Assembly: GCA_038502055.1 (NCBI GenBank) | Contig: JAXRKN010000032.1 | Coordinates: 62,001-126,000 of the forward strand | DNA length: 64,000 nucleotides | DNA from: Tanytarsus gracilentus | Taxonomy: Eukaryota; Arthropoda; Insecta; Diptera; Chironomidae | Direction: 5' to 3' | Part shown: positions 22,816-35,316 of the stretch, piece after piece | Layout: each line of letters opens with the position of its first letter | Numbering within the stretch: the stretch's first letter is position 1 | The notes under the pieces: model-generated | What the model was told of the DNA's origin: nothing | Databases searched by the model: none | What the model saw: the letters and a program-made list of their open reading frames with translations, nothing else | Translations under genes and position numbers: made by a program

Positions 22816-24176
22816 TTTATATAATTTAATAAGAATGTCGCAATGTAAATTTATTAAGTAACATTAAGCTCCCACTAGAGGAGTGTACAGTAAAAGTATT
22901 TTAATATATACCACATACTAATTTACAATGTTGACTCTTGCCAAAAAAACTGGTAATTTCTTACCTGATTTTAGGACTTAAAGTAGCAGCCGAATATCAT
23001 AAATTTATAAAAAAAAATAGATCTCCCAAGATTTTTTAGTTTTAGAAACCGAACCATCATAAATTTTACACCTAAGAGAAGTAGATTGATGTAGCTTTGA
23101 CCTTACGCCTTCAAACTCGGCCAAAGTAACTCAATTTATTCTTAAAAATGTTGCTAATATTGCTTACGTATTATATTTTAATTTATCAACGTGGAAAGTT
23201 GCGATTTATTTTTAGAAAAATAATAAAATTCTTTTTTGCAATGCAATGTATAACTTAATGGACGATAAAGAATGACTATGAATCCGCACGAAAAAATTAA
23301 TTATTTTTCCATTTGTCCATCAAATTTATGTTTATCTTAATTTTACAAAATTGTAGATCCTCAAGTGTGTCAAAGACCTACGGCAGAGAGGTATCAACAA
23401 TCGGGTGGGAGAGAATCTACTTTATAGAAACTTTTCCAACAATTTTACAAAGTTTTTAGGCTTTATCTGCCGTACTTCGACTAACTAAATAATTTTGAAA
23501 AATAAACTTTTTGGGACATATTTGGTGTCAAAACGCATATACTTATTCTGACTTTTTTCGAAATCACATTAGTTTTCCGATTTACTTAAATTTTCTATAA
23601 AAATTTTAATTTTAATTTTAAAAATATTTTCTCACTAACATAAAAATTATTCTCTGCCGTCCTTCTTATCGGCATAATCCCGGAAAATGAAATATTTTTC
23701 TTACATTATTTTACTTTCAAACAATTATAATTATTTTGAAAGCTTAAAAAATTTTCAGTTGAAACTTAAATTCTTGAAAAGGAAAATTTTGAAAGCTGTC
23801 ACCAATACAACCATAGCTTTTCTATCGTCATAAAATTTTACCTGTCAAAACCCCTCTAATTAACTTTAAAAAGATTTTTAATTACTCTAGTCTTTCATTT
23901 TCTTAATAAGAAAAGTCATTTTTCGCACTTTTTTGTTTTCAAATGTTTCAATTTTAAAAGGTTCAGAATAATTTTCAATTTAAATTAAATTTTTGGTAAT
24001 TGTAATTGTAATCAAGCAGAACATTTTTTGTCATTTTACAAATTAAGAGATTAAAATTATATTTAGGTGGTAAACTATCTTTTGTTAAAAAAGGAAAAAA
24101 TAAAATTATTTTGAAAAATATGATTTAATTTGTATTTATTTTAAATTTTCAATACAGCAAAAATATTTGTTGTAAC
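22816..24176. other. Intergenic, nothing recognised
   Basis: 1.36 kb AT-rich spacer between a plus-strand gene and the 3' end of SYF1. No ORF, inverted ends or known repeat noticed. Confidence 0.4.
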
Positions 24177-27078
24177 TCATTCAGAATCACTGTCATTTTT
24201 TCTTTTCAACCCGCCAAAAACTTTTGAAGGAATTGATTTTTTTTCGATTGGAACATTTGCAGACAGTTTTTTTGTGTTTTCACTCGCAGATTTGTTCCCA
24301 TTGTCGTCATCATCATCAGCGTCATCATCATCGCTAGCCTCATCTATATCAATTTCATCTGGGTTATAAACGTTTCCATCGTCACTCTTCTTTTGGCGAT
24401 TACCACCAACCACTTCTCCTCGCACAAACATAATGTTTGCACCTACAGAGGTTGTCGTTGGTGTTTGTTTGAAGTTGGATTCTGTAGCTTTCGCTTCAAG
24501 TACTTGCATTGCAGTCTTTCCACTTGCTTCGTTTGAAGTTGGAATTTGGGCAACCATCATGCTTATTTGAGTGTTGTAGGTCGCCTGAACACTTCGTTTT
24601 ATTCTCAACATTTCTCTCATGGTGTCCTCATTTCCTTGACGGATTTCGAATTCTTTCCAGCGTTGCCAAAAGTCTTGACAGATACGAGGATCACACATTT
24701 GACTGGAGAATTTTAAAGATTCATTAAAATATGCCTTTACAAAAATAGCTTTTCATACCTGCAGTGGGCATAAATTACTCTCGCCCGATCAACCTCACCA
24801 AGTTTTGTCTCCATTTCAGCAAATCGTATACACATCTCGCGTGATTTAGCTTCCGCAAGCATTTCAATAGCCTTTTCATATATCGGACGGGTGCGTGGGA
24901 TTCCGTAAATTTCTGCAGCTTTTTTAATGTACAAATTGAACATCTCATTCATATCTTTTTCTTGGACAGTCTTTACAGCTCGATCATAAACGCCCATCAC
25001 GTGCCTGGCAAGTCCATGATCTTCTTCTAGTTTTGCGTACAGCAAATAAAAGTTTTTAACTAGTTCTGGTGGACAATTCTCGATGCCTAAAATAGTAACA
25101 CAAGTTAACACAATCGAATCAAGCTTAAAATTCTTCTTCATACTCACATTGTTCAAAGAGATCCCTCGCTCTCTCCAATTGACTTCCAGCATATCGAGCG
25201 AGAAACTTGGTTAAATAAGTGTTCCAGATATCGTAAACATTTGGCCATTTGAAGAGAGAAATTCCCTTTTCATACGCCTTGAAAGCATCCTCGAAATAGT
25301 TATTCTCTTCCAGAAACATTCCATAATTGATAATTATTTGTGGTGTGCAAATTCTAAGATCTATGATTCGGTCATACACGCTCTTGCAGCTCTGAAAAGA
25401 TCCAAAACTCTCTTCTAAGTCAGCATACATTGACCATAGTTTAAGACTTTTGTGGAGGCGAGCTTGAACTGTCTCCGATGAGTCGGTATATGAAACTTTA
25501 TTCTTGGGAATAATGGTCGCGCGATACATGAGATCTAGTGCATTTTTCACGTTTTCTTGTCTTATTTCCAATTCTGCCCATTCACACCAGATCGCTGCCA
25601 AATCATCTACTTTCGCATACTCTACTTGCGTTGCTTTGTCAAACACCGTACGAGCATCGTCTACTTGATCATTTATTTCATAAAATTTTGCAAATTCAAC
25701 CCACAAAGTCCACATCTTTCCAACTGCTTGCTTGGGCTGGACCGTTTGGACAGCATCCGTGAAAATTTTAATAATCTCCAATGGCTTTCCCTCAAAAAGT
25801 TTTACTCGATTATGCCATTCCTGAACATTGTGAGGATTTTGACGGAGGAGAACACTATTAAGTAGGACAAGACGCCTTTCCATAAGACCTTCGAACCTCG
25901 CCAGCCGTAAATCTATCTCAATATCATCCTCTACAGTTGATATTTCCTTTCCTGCAACTTCTTCCATTAGCTTACTCAAGCTTATTTCTTCAAATTGAGC
26001 ATATGCGTCAAAAACTTGGGAGAAATCGCGAACAGTAGTTACAGTTTGAATAGCTTCTTCGTAAATGTCGCGAGCTCGTTCGAAAAGACCGCTACGCACA
26101 TAGTAATCGGCTAATGAATTCCATAAGTGCCCAAGTTGGTCTATAATAATTAATCAGAAACTAAATGATTAGTATAGTTCAAAGAATAGATACATAATTT
26201 TATTATTATTATAAATTTATTGTATTCTACCTGTATAGCGCCTCAAACCACTTCTAATGATTGCATCGACCTTAAGTGAAGTTATTTTATCGGGATTTTT
26301 AGAAATAAGGTCACAGAGTTCATTCCAAAGCTGATGATTTGATTTTCCATATTTGGATGAAAAGTGTTCATTATCGACAATAACTGAAAGTTGCTCAGCA
26401 GCTTCGTCAAGTCTCCCAAATTTGACGAGATAATTGATGTATTCTTCAGTATTTTCCGGGCATAGTTTTAAATATCTTCTGTAAACTCTTACACCAGTCT
26501 CCGGAATGTCGTAGCTATTAAGGAACTCCAGGTAGAGTGGCCATATACGATTGTGTTGCGTTACGGGAAGTGCCCTAAGTGCTCTATCAAATGTATGTCT
26601 TATACGCGAAATCTTACATTGAGGCGTGATAAATGAGAGATACTCGATCCATATCCTCGGCATTTTATTCATAAAAACAAGAGCACGTTCAAAAGCATTG
26701 TTTACATCCGCCATTTCATCGTCTTGAGAGGACTTTCCTCTCACTTGCTTTTTGCGGAGCTTCAAATAACTAAACCATAGCTTATAAGAGCCAGGCAATT
26801 GCTTAAGAGCTCTCTCATACACCTGATTTATGACATACTTTGAGGCATTTCTTTTATGGTCAACATAGCGCATCCAATGCTTTACTGAATAGGCATTCCT
26901 CAAAATCTCCTCCTCATACTGGATATCGTCTTCGTTCTAAAAAATATTTATTAAATCGTTTATCGGGTTTAAGACATAAAACTGTAAACATAAAATTTTA
27001 TTGTCCTAATTTTGATTTACTTACAAGCTCCAACTCAATATCTTCATTTGTATTATAATTTTCTTCAAGGATTGGCAT
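24177..27078 (-). CDS. fand: Pre-mRNA splicing factor SYF1 / XAB2 (fandango)
   Basis: Helical scaffold of the Prp19-associated NTC complex in the spliceosome; the human homolog XAB2 also acts in transcription-coupled repair. Five exons, 27078-27025, 26936-26231, 26140-25148, 25086-24759 and 24702-24177, give 868 residues, the normal length. Half-a-TPR (HAT) repeats run through most of the protein, for example WFSYLKLRKKQ, RIWIEYLSFITPQC, RIWPLYLEFL, LWNELCDLI, SQVFDAYAQFEE, LWSMYADLEESFG and ARVIYAHCSQ. The tail is acidic (a run of Asp/Glu at about residues 805-830) and then basic, typical of the family. Antisense open frames at 24509-24727 and 25538-25865 are shadows. Confidence 0.96.
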
Positions 27079-27918
27079 TTTTTAATACTTAAAATTGCTT
27101 TTTTTATTTTTGGGTTGAAAAAGATGATGTATTTGAAAACTTAAAACTTGTCCTGTTTGAACATTCGCAATTACAAAAAATATGTATATTTTAGGCTACA
27201 CTGTCCTTAACAGCAAATTTAAGGGGAGAAGTACGATATCGTGTTATGATTTTTTCCGTTTTAATCCATTTGCGGACATCAATGTAAATAACTTTTCGAA
27301 ATGTCCCCCAAATTCGAAAAAATGATCGAAACAGATCTAATAACCTTAGAAATTTAATTCGTGAGAAAAATTATGTTGCGACACTTTATTCACTGGAAAT
27401 GAACTATAACAACAATTTTACATCATTTCAAACATCATGAGTGCTTGTTAAGCTTCTTCTAGATAGTTTCCATCTTATGTAATTTTCAAAAATTAAGAAA
27501 ACAGTGCAAAACTTAAGAAAAATTCAAATGAGTAACCATTTTTTCGAACTTGGGGGACATTTCAAAAAGTTGTTTACATTGATATAAAAAATGTTTGCAA
27601 AATGTGATCTCCACATAAAAAATAATAAGCGGAGCTCTCACGGAAAAGGCGAATTCCTTTTGCAAGTGAACAGTGCAACTGAGAACGTTGCGCACCGGGC
27701 ATCCATTTGTTTTTCTTTATTTTTCCGCGAGATAGTTGTGTATGCTGCCCCCAATAATTTTAAAAATTTAAATCTTTTCATGAAAAATTCGGAATTTTCA
27801 GTAAGTACAAAGTTTTCTTCTTGAATTTAGATTATAATTTATCTATCTATCCAGTGATGTGTTTTATTTCAGAAACATGGTTTTATAATTTTAATTTATT
27901 TTTTGACTTATTTTAGGA
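27079..27918. promoter_or_regulatory. Divergent promoter region containing a foldback element
   Basis: This spacer separates SYF1 (minus) from the coiled-coil gene (plus). It contains inverted arms at 27277-27323 and 27538-27583 that share tgtaaataacttttcgaaat / gtcccccaaattcgaaaaaa with few mismatches. A strong donor TCA|GTAAGT at 27798 and the acceptor at 27915-27916 suggest a 5' untranslated exon for the plus-strand gene around 27590-27797. Confidence 0.5.
27277..27583. mobile_element. Inverted-repeat (foldback) element of about 307 bp
   Basis: Left arm 27277-27323 and right arm 27538-27583 are reverse complements over about 46 bases with a handful of differences (for example aatgtcccccaaattcg against cgaacttgggggacatt). 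The 214-bp interior has no open frame. No flanking duplication was identified. It lies in the shared promoter of two genes. Confidence 0.6.
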
Positions 27919-28478
27919 ATGTTTGGTGAATTACTTAAAAACAAAAATGAAATCGAGGAAAAGGTCAAGAGGCTACAGTACAAGTATCTGGAGCAACTCA
28001 AAGTTTACAGAATTATTGAGGAAAGAAATTCAAAAGAGATTCAAACGGTTTGAAATAATTAAATATTTTTAATTATGAATCGTCTATGTCTATATTTTAT
28101 TCTTAGATAAAAGTCGAACTGTTGGAAAATCGAGAAATTTTGACTTCGGTAATGAAAGAATGTAAGGAAACATTGTGCCAACTTCAAGAACTTAAAAGTT
28201 TGATTTTAACAACGCAGTCATTATCTGTTAATATTAATACTTTTTTGGATCACATTTGCATCACACAAGGAATAGAGCTGCCTGAGGAAATATTAATTAA
28301 ATCTTCCGAAATTTTTGATTTCGGTTTGAACGATTTCGGGGAAGATGAAAGCGATAAGGAAAATTCGTTTTTAGGGACCACTGAAGAATATTTCAGTCCA
28401 AATATTCAAATCCGTAAGTCTTCTGGAATCGAGGCATACACACCCGCTCTTAGATCTATAATATCAACAAGTAAATAA
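27919..28478 (+). CDS. Small coiled-coil protein with a KEN box, unknown function
   Basis: Two coding exons, 27919-28047 and 28107-28478, give 166 residues. Residues 1-90 are a charged heptad-rich helix (ELLKNKNEIEEKVKRLQYKY, QELKSLILTTQSL). Then comes an acidic linker with a KEN box (DESDKENSF), which in other proteins is an APC/C destruction motif, and a C-terminal YTPAL stretch resembling short kinase-docking/phosphorylation motifs of cell-division proteins. The layout (helical N terminus, phosphorylatable tail) is like small kinetochore or centrosome subunits, but I cannot name a family. The acceptor ttttag two bases before the ATG supports an upstream 5' untranslated exon. Confidence 0.65.
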
Positions 28479-31200
28479 GGTTAAAATGTTATTGTAATAT
28501 TGCTTCATTTTTTTCTCCTTTTTTAAAACTTCAGTTTTTTTTAATTTTAAAAAAATAATAAAATAAATCAATTAGCTAACGTATATCTTTAATTCAAATT
28601 AAAAAGGATCCCCCGATTTGGGGGTAATTAAGCTCAGTGAAAGTGCAAGTGTGTGTATGTAAATTCTTAATTTTTGTTTTCTTTCGCAATTTTTTGCTTT
28701 AATTCACCTTCAATAGACACTTAAGTGAGTATATTTAAGAGAGAGCTCTTTATAAACAGGCTTTCTTTTCTAATATCCTGAATGAGTTTAATGAAAGACT
28801 CAACTAAGTCGGAAAAAAAGAATTAAGAAATTGTCATAAGCAAAAGATTCCATTCAATAAATCAATCGCGCACACATTTCTTAAGAAGGTGTAAAAAAAC
28901 TAAAGTTTACATTTTATATATTTCAGCGCAACAATAAGCAACTGATAATCAAAAAAAAATCACCGTCCTTTGAAAGTATATAATTAAAAACAACAAGTTT
29001 ACGAAAAAAATGGTTATTTTTTATCTACAATTGAAGAAAAATGCGACCAATGTCCTAAAACGAAAAAAGTGTTTTTTAAACTGAAACTTTATTAGAAATA
29101 TTTATTAAACATATAGTAAAACGAAAATCAAAATGTGAAATGTGATATTAGTAAAATGAATGAATTATCATCGTGTGTTTACGAAGAAAAAAATGAGATC
29201 CAAGGAAATAATCTTCAATTTTCTTCTCTTACAATCTTTTCGTTAAAAATAGAATAAAAATAGAAAAAAGTGAAACAATAATTATAACAACATCAAATCT
29301 AGTAAACAATCCATAAAGAAAAAACAAAATTTCATATTTGTTCAATTGTTGCTATTTTTATGATGTATGTATGATTTTACATTCATCTTTAACGGCAACT
29401 GAAAGAGTGTTTAAGGATAAAAACTACAAGAAAGCAGGTAAAAGAAATTTTTGTATTTGCACCTATGTATCCGTACTTATATTTCAGTGTCTCATATATA
29501 AAAGCTAAAGATGGAAAGAACATAAAAAATCCGGTGTAATCTTTATCTGCATCAAAACATTTCTTAACAATTTTAATATGCAAATTTAAAATACCGACTT
29601 CTATTCAATCATCTTCTTTGGCGAAACGTGACATTTTTGCATATACGTTATGATATTAACATAATTGCATGACAATTTCTTTTTTGTCTCAATTCTGTGT
29701 AGTGAAATCAAATATATTGTTCGACTGTCACATATATCTATTGAAATCAATATTAAATGTGCAATGAAGAGAACTAAATCTTCTCTTTCTAAGAGCATTC
29801 TGATATTATTGCCATGACAAAAGGAAAGAAAGATGCTTACTTTCAAAAATAAAAGAAAGGGAATGTGTCGTCAACCTTGCGCATGCTTTAAGGTCTTGCT
29901 TTTGTCACTCAAGAGTAACTTGATGCCTCGTTGATTTTTGTCAGGGCGCACTTGTTATTCTTTAGGTAAAATTATTTTTGAAAATTACCTTTTAAATTCA
30001 ATTAAAACAATAACAAAAACCGAATAGAGTTTAATTATAATTTGCGATCAAAATACTTTATACAAAAATACTTCTTGTTTGAAGCTGTTTCCATTTTGTA
30101 ATCATTAAAATCAATAAAATAGCCGACCGCTTTATTATCCCTATTCATTTCCTCCCCTTAAAAAATGGATGAACAGCATTTTTGAACATTATGGAGTTGA
30201 AAGAGAGAACTTCAACATCAGCAGCGACAACCGCATTCAGATTTAGTTGAATTTTCACTGTTGATTAAAACGTTTCTCCGCCTGATTATAGTAAAAGTAT
30301 AAAATGAGAGGTGAATTTAGTTTTAAAAGTTTGAATACTTGTTAAAACAAGTTGTAAATATATTTTCCCTAATGAAATTTGCTTTTCCATTTAAGGAACA
30401 AATTAATAATTTTAGAACCATAACATTTACAAATAATATAACTATTATTTTTTAATTAGCAAAATTGCAAAAAATGCATTTCAAGTTTTTTATGTTTTAT
30501 GATTCTCCTGATTTTGCGGTGGTCTGTCTTAGTTTTGCGACAACATGATTCGAACCATAAATCTTTAGAAAGTATTATTCCATTTTACGGTTGATGCTTT
30601 TTGGTCTCTTGCCACTTTTAAAATTAAATTATTTTAAATAAAACTATCAACTCTGGCTTTTTTAAGGAATATATTTAAAAGACCTTAATTCTCATTTCGA
30701 ATGAATTGAATTCCTTAAAAGCGAAAAAAAACTACAACAATGAGTCCGTAGAAGATGAAAAAAGATCGCATGGGAGGGGTTTAAATAAAGAAGGGTGAGA
30801 AAGCGAACGAATCACAGTGATTTTCATTAAAATGGCGCCAGTGCGCAACTTCAAAAAGGGTTAAAATTATTGATTGAAGGCGTATTTCAATGATTTTTCC
30901 ATCAGTAATGAAATCTTATAAATTTAAAATAAAACTTTAGACTGAAGCGCAAAAAATAAGTTCTATACTAAAATATGTAAATTGCAAAAACAAATTAAAA
31001 TGGATTAATATAAATTTAAATATTTCCTATCTGGTTCCTTTATAGATTCGTAAATTTGGTTGGAGGTTTAGCAATCTAATCTAAAATATTTGTGCCACAG
31101 GGAATACCTTACAAATAAATAATTTGCCTACTGATAATAAATAATAAAGTGCTGAATACTTTCCTTCAAAAGGAACAGTGGAGTAGATGTGTTAATTTCA
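28479..31200. other. Long spacer, probably 5' region of Axin
   Basis: 2.7 kb without a convincing gene. It is very AT-rich and has several tracts of Ser/Arg-codon-free noise frames only. It probably contains Axin's promoter and non-coding 5' exon(s), but no TSS motif is clear enough to call. A purine-rich patch with gggaggggt lies at 30771-30780. Confidence 0.4.
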
Positions 31201-34200
31201 ATGAGTCATATTTTCAATGAATATGATAGTAGTGGACCTAGACCGCCGATTCCCGGTGAAGAGACTGTTAGAAACTTTAAGGTAAAGAAAATTTATTTCA
31301 TCACCTTTTTTTTTAAAAAACTTGAATTTGACGGGATAGATGATAGACACATTCATGACTTCATCGTCCTCTTCTAATTCATCCAATGCAACGCCACCAT
31401 GTCTTCAATGGGCTCTAACACTGGCAAATCTCCTAGAAGATCGGGAAGGAGCCGAGCTTTTCAAGACATACGTCGAATCGGAGGGTGGCATACACAAGGA
31501 GCGACTTAATTTTTACTTTGCCTGCGAAGGGCTTAAACAAGAAAGTGACCCAGAGAAAACGAAAAAAATTATCGGATTGATTTACAGTAAGATATTGAAA
31601 AAAAGTGATTTGCATGTGCCTAACGATGTAAAGCAACTGGTAAAAGCGGGGCTTAAGGATGAAGTTTCCATGTCTCCCCGAATTTACGATCAAATGCAGA
31701 AAGACGTTAAACGAATCATACAGGAGACAACATATCCCAACTTTCTTCAATCTGAAATGTATTTAAATTATGTACAACAAGCAACACAAGGAATACCTTT
31801 TATTAATGATACCAACACCACAACTACAACAATATCGTCCACAACCATCTCTGAATCTTCCTCAAAGTTTCATCTTTCAAGGACTTCTACATTGCCAACT
31901 TTAATGGAAGAAGGTGATGGAAGTTCTCTTACTGATCATTTAAGTATGTAATTTATTTAGTTAATTTTCTTTTATTGTAACTTTGAATTATAATTTGTAT
32001 AATAGGCGATCTTGCCGAGGGAGCAGTTGGATTTAACAATGAACCTATGAGTCGAATGCCATTGAATGTCAGTAGCACGAAAATCCCACTTTCTCTCACA
32101 AAGGATGCACTCATGGCCACTCAACGAAGACGGTTGGAGATGCGTTCGCCTGGGTGAGTTTTGAAAATTCAGTAAAAATGATGATTTTCAATGACGGTTT
32201 CCATGTTAAATTTTTTTCAAGAGATTTTTTTATTTTTATTGCACATTGTTCCTTCACCAAATAGATTAAATTTCATATTTTTCGAAACCATTCATTATTG
32301 TTTTTGAATGATTTAGGTTCGCATTTTTCATGAATGTTATTTCAATTGCATTCTAGAATTCATTTTTAAGTTGATGTGTTATTGTAGATATAAGATTATA
32401 TTAAAATTATGATTTCTATCAAATATGATGCGTGACCTTTTTATTTCCATTTTCTTATTGATTTTTTTTTTCGCATGGCTTTTTCAAAATATTTGCTGAA
32501 TTGCATTTGACGATCAAGTAGAACACATTCAGCCTATAACATAAACAACTACGCTCCATACAATCCCGTATCACGACGGGATTCAGAATTGGCAAGTTTA
32601 AGTTCAGGGCGAACAGACTCGGACACTATGTCAATTTCTAGCATGTCTACGACGTAAGTATTTTTTGTTTTTTTTAATATACATATATATTTCGTTAGGA
32701 GTGAGATACTTAATATAAATATAAATTCATTTATTTTTGACAAAGATTTATATAAAGGAGGCTATCCAAATAATACCATCAGGTATTTGTAAAATCTTTT
32801 TCTTATATTTTTAACAGAGATGGTAGACCTCATCAAAGGCGTCACCATCATCACCATCATCATCCGACAGCGTTAGAAAAGAGAATGATTCGCGAAAATG
32901 CATGTGCTGACACTGAAACTCAATTCGTAAGCTACTCCATACATCTTTTCAACATTTAGTTAAATGATTTTCCTAAATAGGTAATACCCAGAACACAAAG
33001 AGTAGACGCAAAGTCACAAAATCTTTCTACTGAAGAATTTTTGAAAATTCTCTTACCAAAATTGGAAGCGGTTAAGAAAGAGCAAGATAGGATGGAGCTG
33101 TTGAATAAAAAACTATTAGAGGTAGCGTTATTCAAATTAAGCATAAATTTAAAAATAAAATTTTGTATATATCTTTGCAGGTGGAGCAATCGAAGAGCAA
33201 TAAATTATTTGTAGATGCAATAAGTGCCAAATTAATGTTAGATGATGATAAAGACGACCAGGATATTTTAGATCAACATGTTTCAAGAGTTTGGTCTGAT
33301 AGAACACCTCATCGCTCACCTGGAAACTTATCACCTGGAAATTCAATATTTCAGCGGAGAAAACCTTACGATATTCATATTGGTAGTGAGTAAATCTTGA
33401 CTGGTCATAAATTGTCAGGCTAAATGTGTAATACTTTTAAAACAGGCATTCAATCTTCAATAAGAGTGTCAAAATCAATACCAGAATCAAGCATACGAAA
33501 GTTTACAAAATGGGGTAGTGTCAATACTGATAGGTTGGTGCTTTTTATCTTGAATTTTGGCTTTTGACAGCATTATTAATACTTTTTCTTACATAGCGGA
33601 ATAAGTTTGTTCTCATCAGACACGATGACAATTAAACATAAAGATGCCATGAGTATTTCAAGCACTAGTAGTGGAAATTCAACTTCAAAAAATCGTAGCG
33701 GAGCTCAGGAAACTATTTCCGGATATCAAAAGCAGCTTGAAGAAATTCGAAGGTATTTGAAAATTTTATTATAAATTTTTCAATTTGAAATAAGAACACT
33801 TTTTTACAGGACAAAAAGATATCAACAACAACAACCACCTTTACCACAGAAAACTCCAAACTCTATTCCACCTCCAATACCTGCCAAAAATATGTCTCAG
33901 AATTTACAACATCTCGTACAACAACCAATATCATTGCCTCAACTTCAACAATCGCAGCCACCAATAAATTCAGACCATATGAAAACTGTGGTGTATTCGT
34001 TTTGCGATGAAGATGTACCATATCGAATTAAAATTCCAGGAAACAGTCCCATAACTCTAAGGCAATTCAAAGATTTTCTTCCGAAAAAAGGAATGTACAG
34101 GTGAGGGTTTTTTAAAAATAAATTAAACATAAATTCGTCTTTAATACAAACTCGTAAATTTAGATTTTTCTTCAAAACTCGCTGCGATGATGAAGAGCTT

Positions 34201-34287
34201 GTTATTCAGGAAGAGGTGACCAACGACTCTGATGTGTTACCTTTATTTGATGGTAAAGTTGTTGCTAATATAAAACCCGCAAACTGA
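31201..34287 (+). CDS. Axn: Axin, Wnt pathway scaffold
   Basis: Scaffold of the beta-catenin destruction complex. Eleven exons: 31201-31281, 31340-31943, 32006-32153, 32522-32653, 32818-32926, 32981-33121, 33181-33382, 33446-33533, 33597-33752, 33810-34100, 34164-34287; 691 residues (Drosophila about 745). Domains in order: tankyrase-binding RPPIPGEE at residues 14-21; RGS domain at about 49-165, which binds APC (LQWALTLANLLEDREGAELF to YLNYVQQ); a His-rich run near residue 335; a beta-catenin-binding-like helix (DQHVSRVWSDRTP); and a C-terminal DIX domain at about 612-691 (VVYSFCDEDVPYRIKI, TLRQFKDFLPKKGMYRFFF), which polymerises with Dishevelled. Exon 1 is open into its intron, so the true junction is at the gtaaag donor 31282. 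Confidence 0.95.
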
Positions 34288-35316
34288 AAATGAATTTGAA
34301 AAAAAATGGCAAATTTTATTGAAATTCGTCTAAAATTCTTGCCACGGTTAAATTTTTGTAAAATCAAAACAGCTAAAAAATGAGTTATCATTTTTAAATG
34401 TTAAGTCGTATTGTCTCATAACTTTTTACGCCACCATTTTCACATATTTCATCAAAGTATTAAAATTGTGACGCTTCTTTTACTTTAAAATTATTTTATT
34501 AAGCAAACAGAAAAATGGTCTACTGCAATAAATTATTAACAATACGAAAGCAAAGTGAAAAAATCTACCTATAGATTTAATAATCGATGGGAATGTATAA
34601 ATCTCACTGCAGCTTTTTCTCATGTAAATTTCAGGGGTTTAAATCGGCCGATCATTTTTTGTCCAATGCAACGTTCAAAATTTTACCTTAAAACTTGACA
34701 TACGTTTTTAGTTCTTTCTAGCTATTTTAAATATCGCAATAAAATTAATTTTGAGAGAACTGGATATATAGTAAAATCATTGTATTGTTAACAATTTTAA
34801 TGCAATTTTTTCTAATCCAATTTTATTTCTTAGTGAGTTAGTGACTATATTATAGTCCAATAAATTCAAAAACTCTTGCCCATCCGTTGAAGAATACCAA
34901 CAATTTGATTTAAATTGGATTAAGCTGAAATTTACATAAAGGTACTGACTTTTTTGGCTGGGTATCGGTAAATCAACTTAAACCCCTGGTAAAATTTTTT
35001 AAAATTAAAAAGTGCCTATAGTTTACTTACAAAAATGTCATAAGAAAATTTAAAAAATGTGTCGATCTGTAAAAAAATGGACATTATATTTTCGAAATAA
35101 AATACCTTAAAAAATTAAACACTATTTTTTTAACCACAAATTTTTTGCTTTTATTTCTTAAATCACAAGACGGGACAATTAAAATTTAAGTGAGGAAGAT
35201 TTTTATGTTAAAGGTATTTAATTTTTTTTCCCAATTTCTTTAGATTTAAAATTAATTTGAAAATGAAAAAAAAATGGAATTCTGTCCCGATGTTCTTAAT
35301 TTTTAAGTTTACTTGG
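34288..35316. other. Intergenic, convergent 3' ends
   Basis: About 1 kb between the 3' ends of Axin and the F-box gene. No repeat family or gene recognised. Confidence 0.4.

Noticed and set aside
27591..27824. 77-codon frame before the coiled-coil gene as an N-terminal exon
   Set aside because: Splicing from its good donor (27798) to 27917 does not keep the frame; better explained as 5' untranslated sequence.
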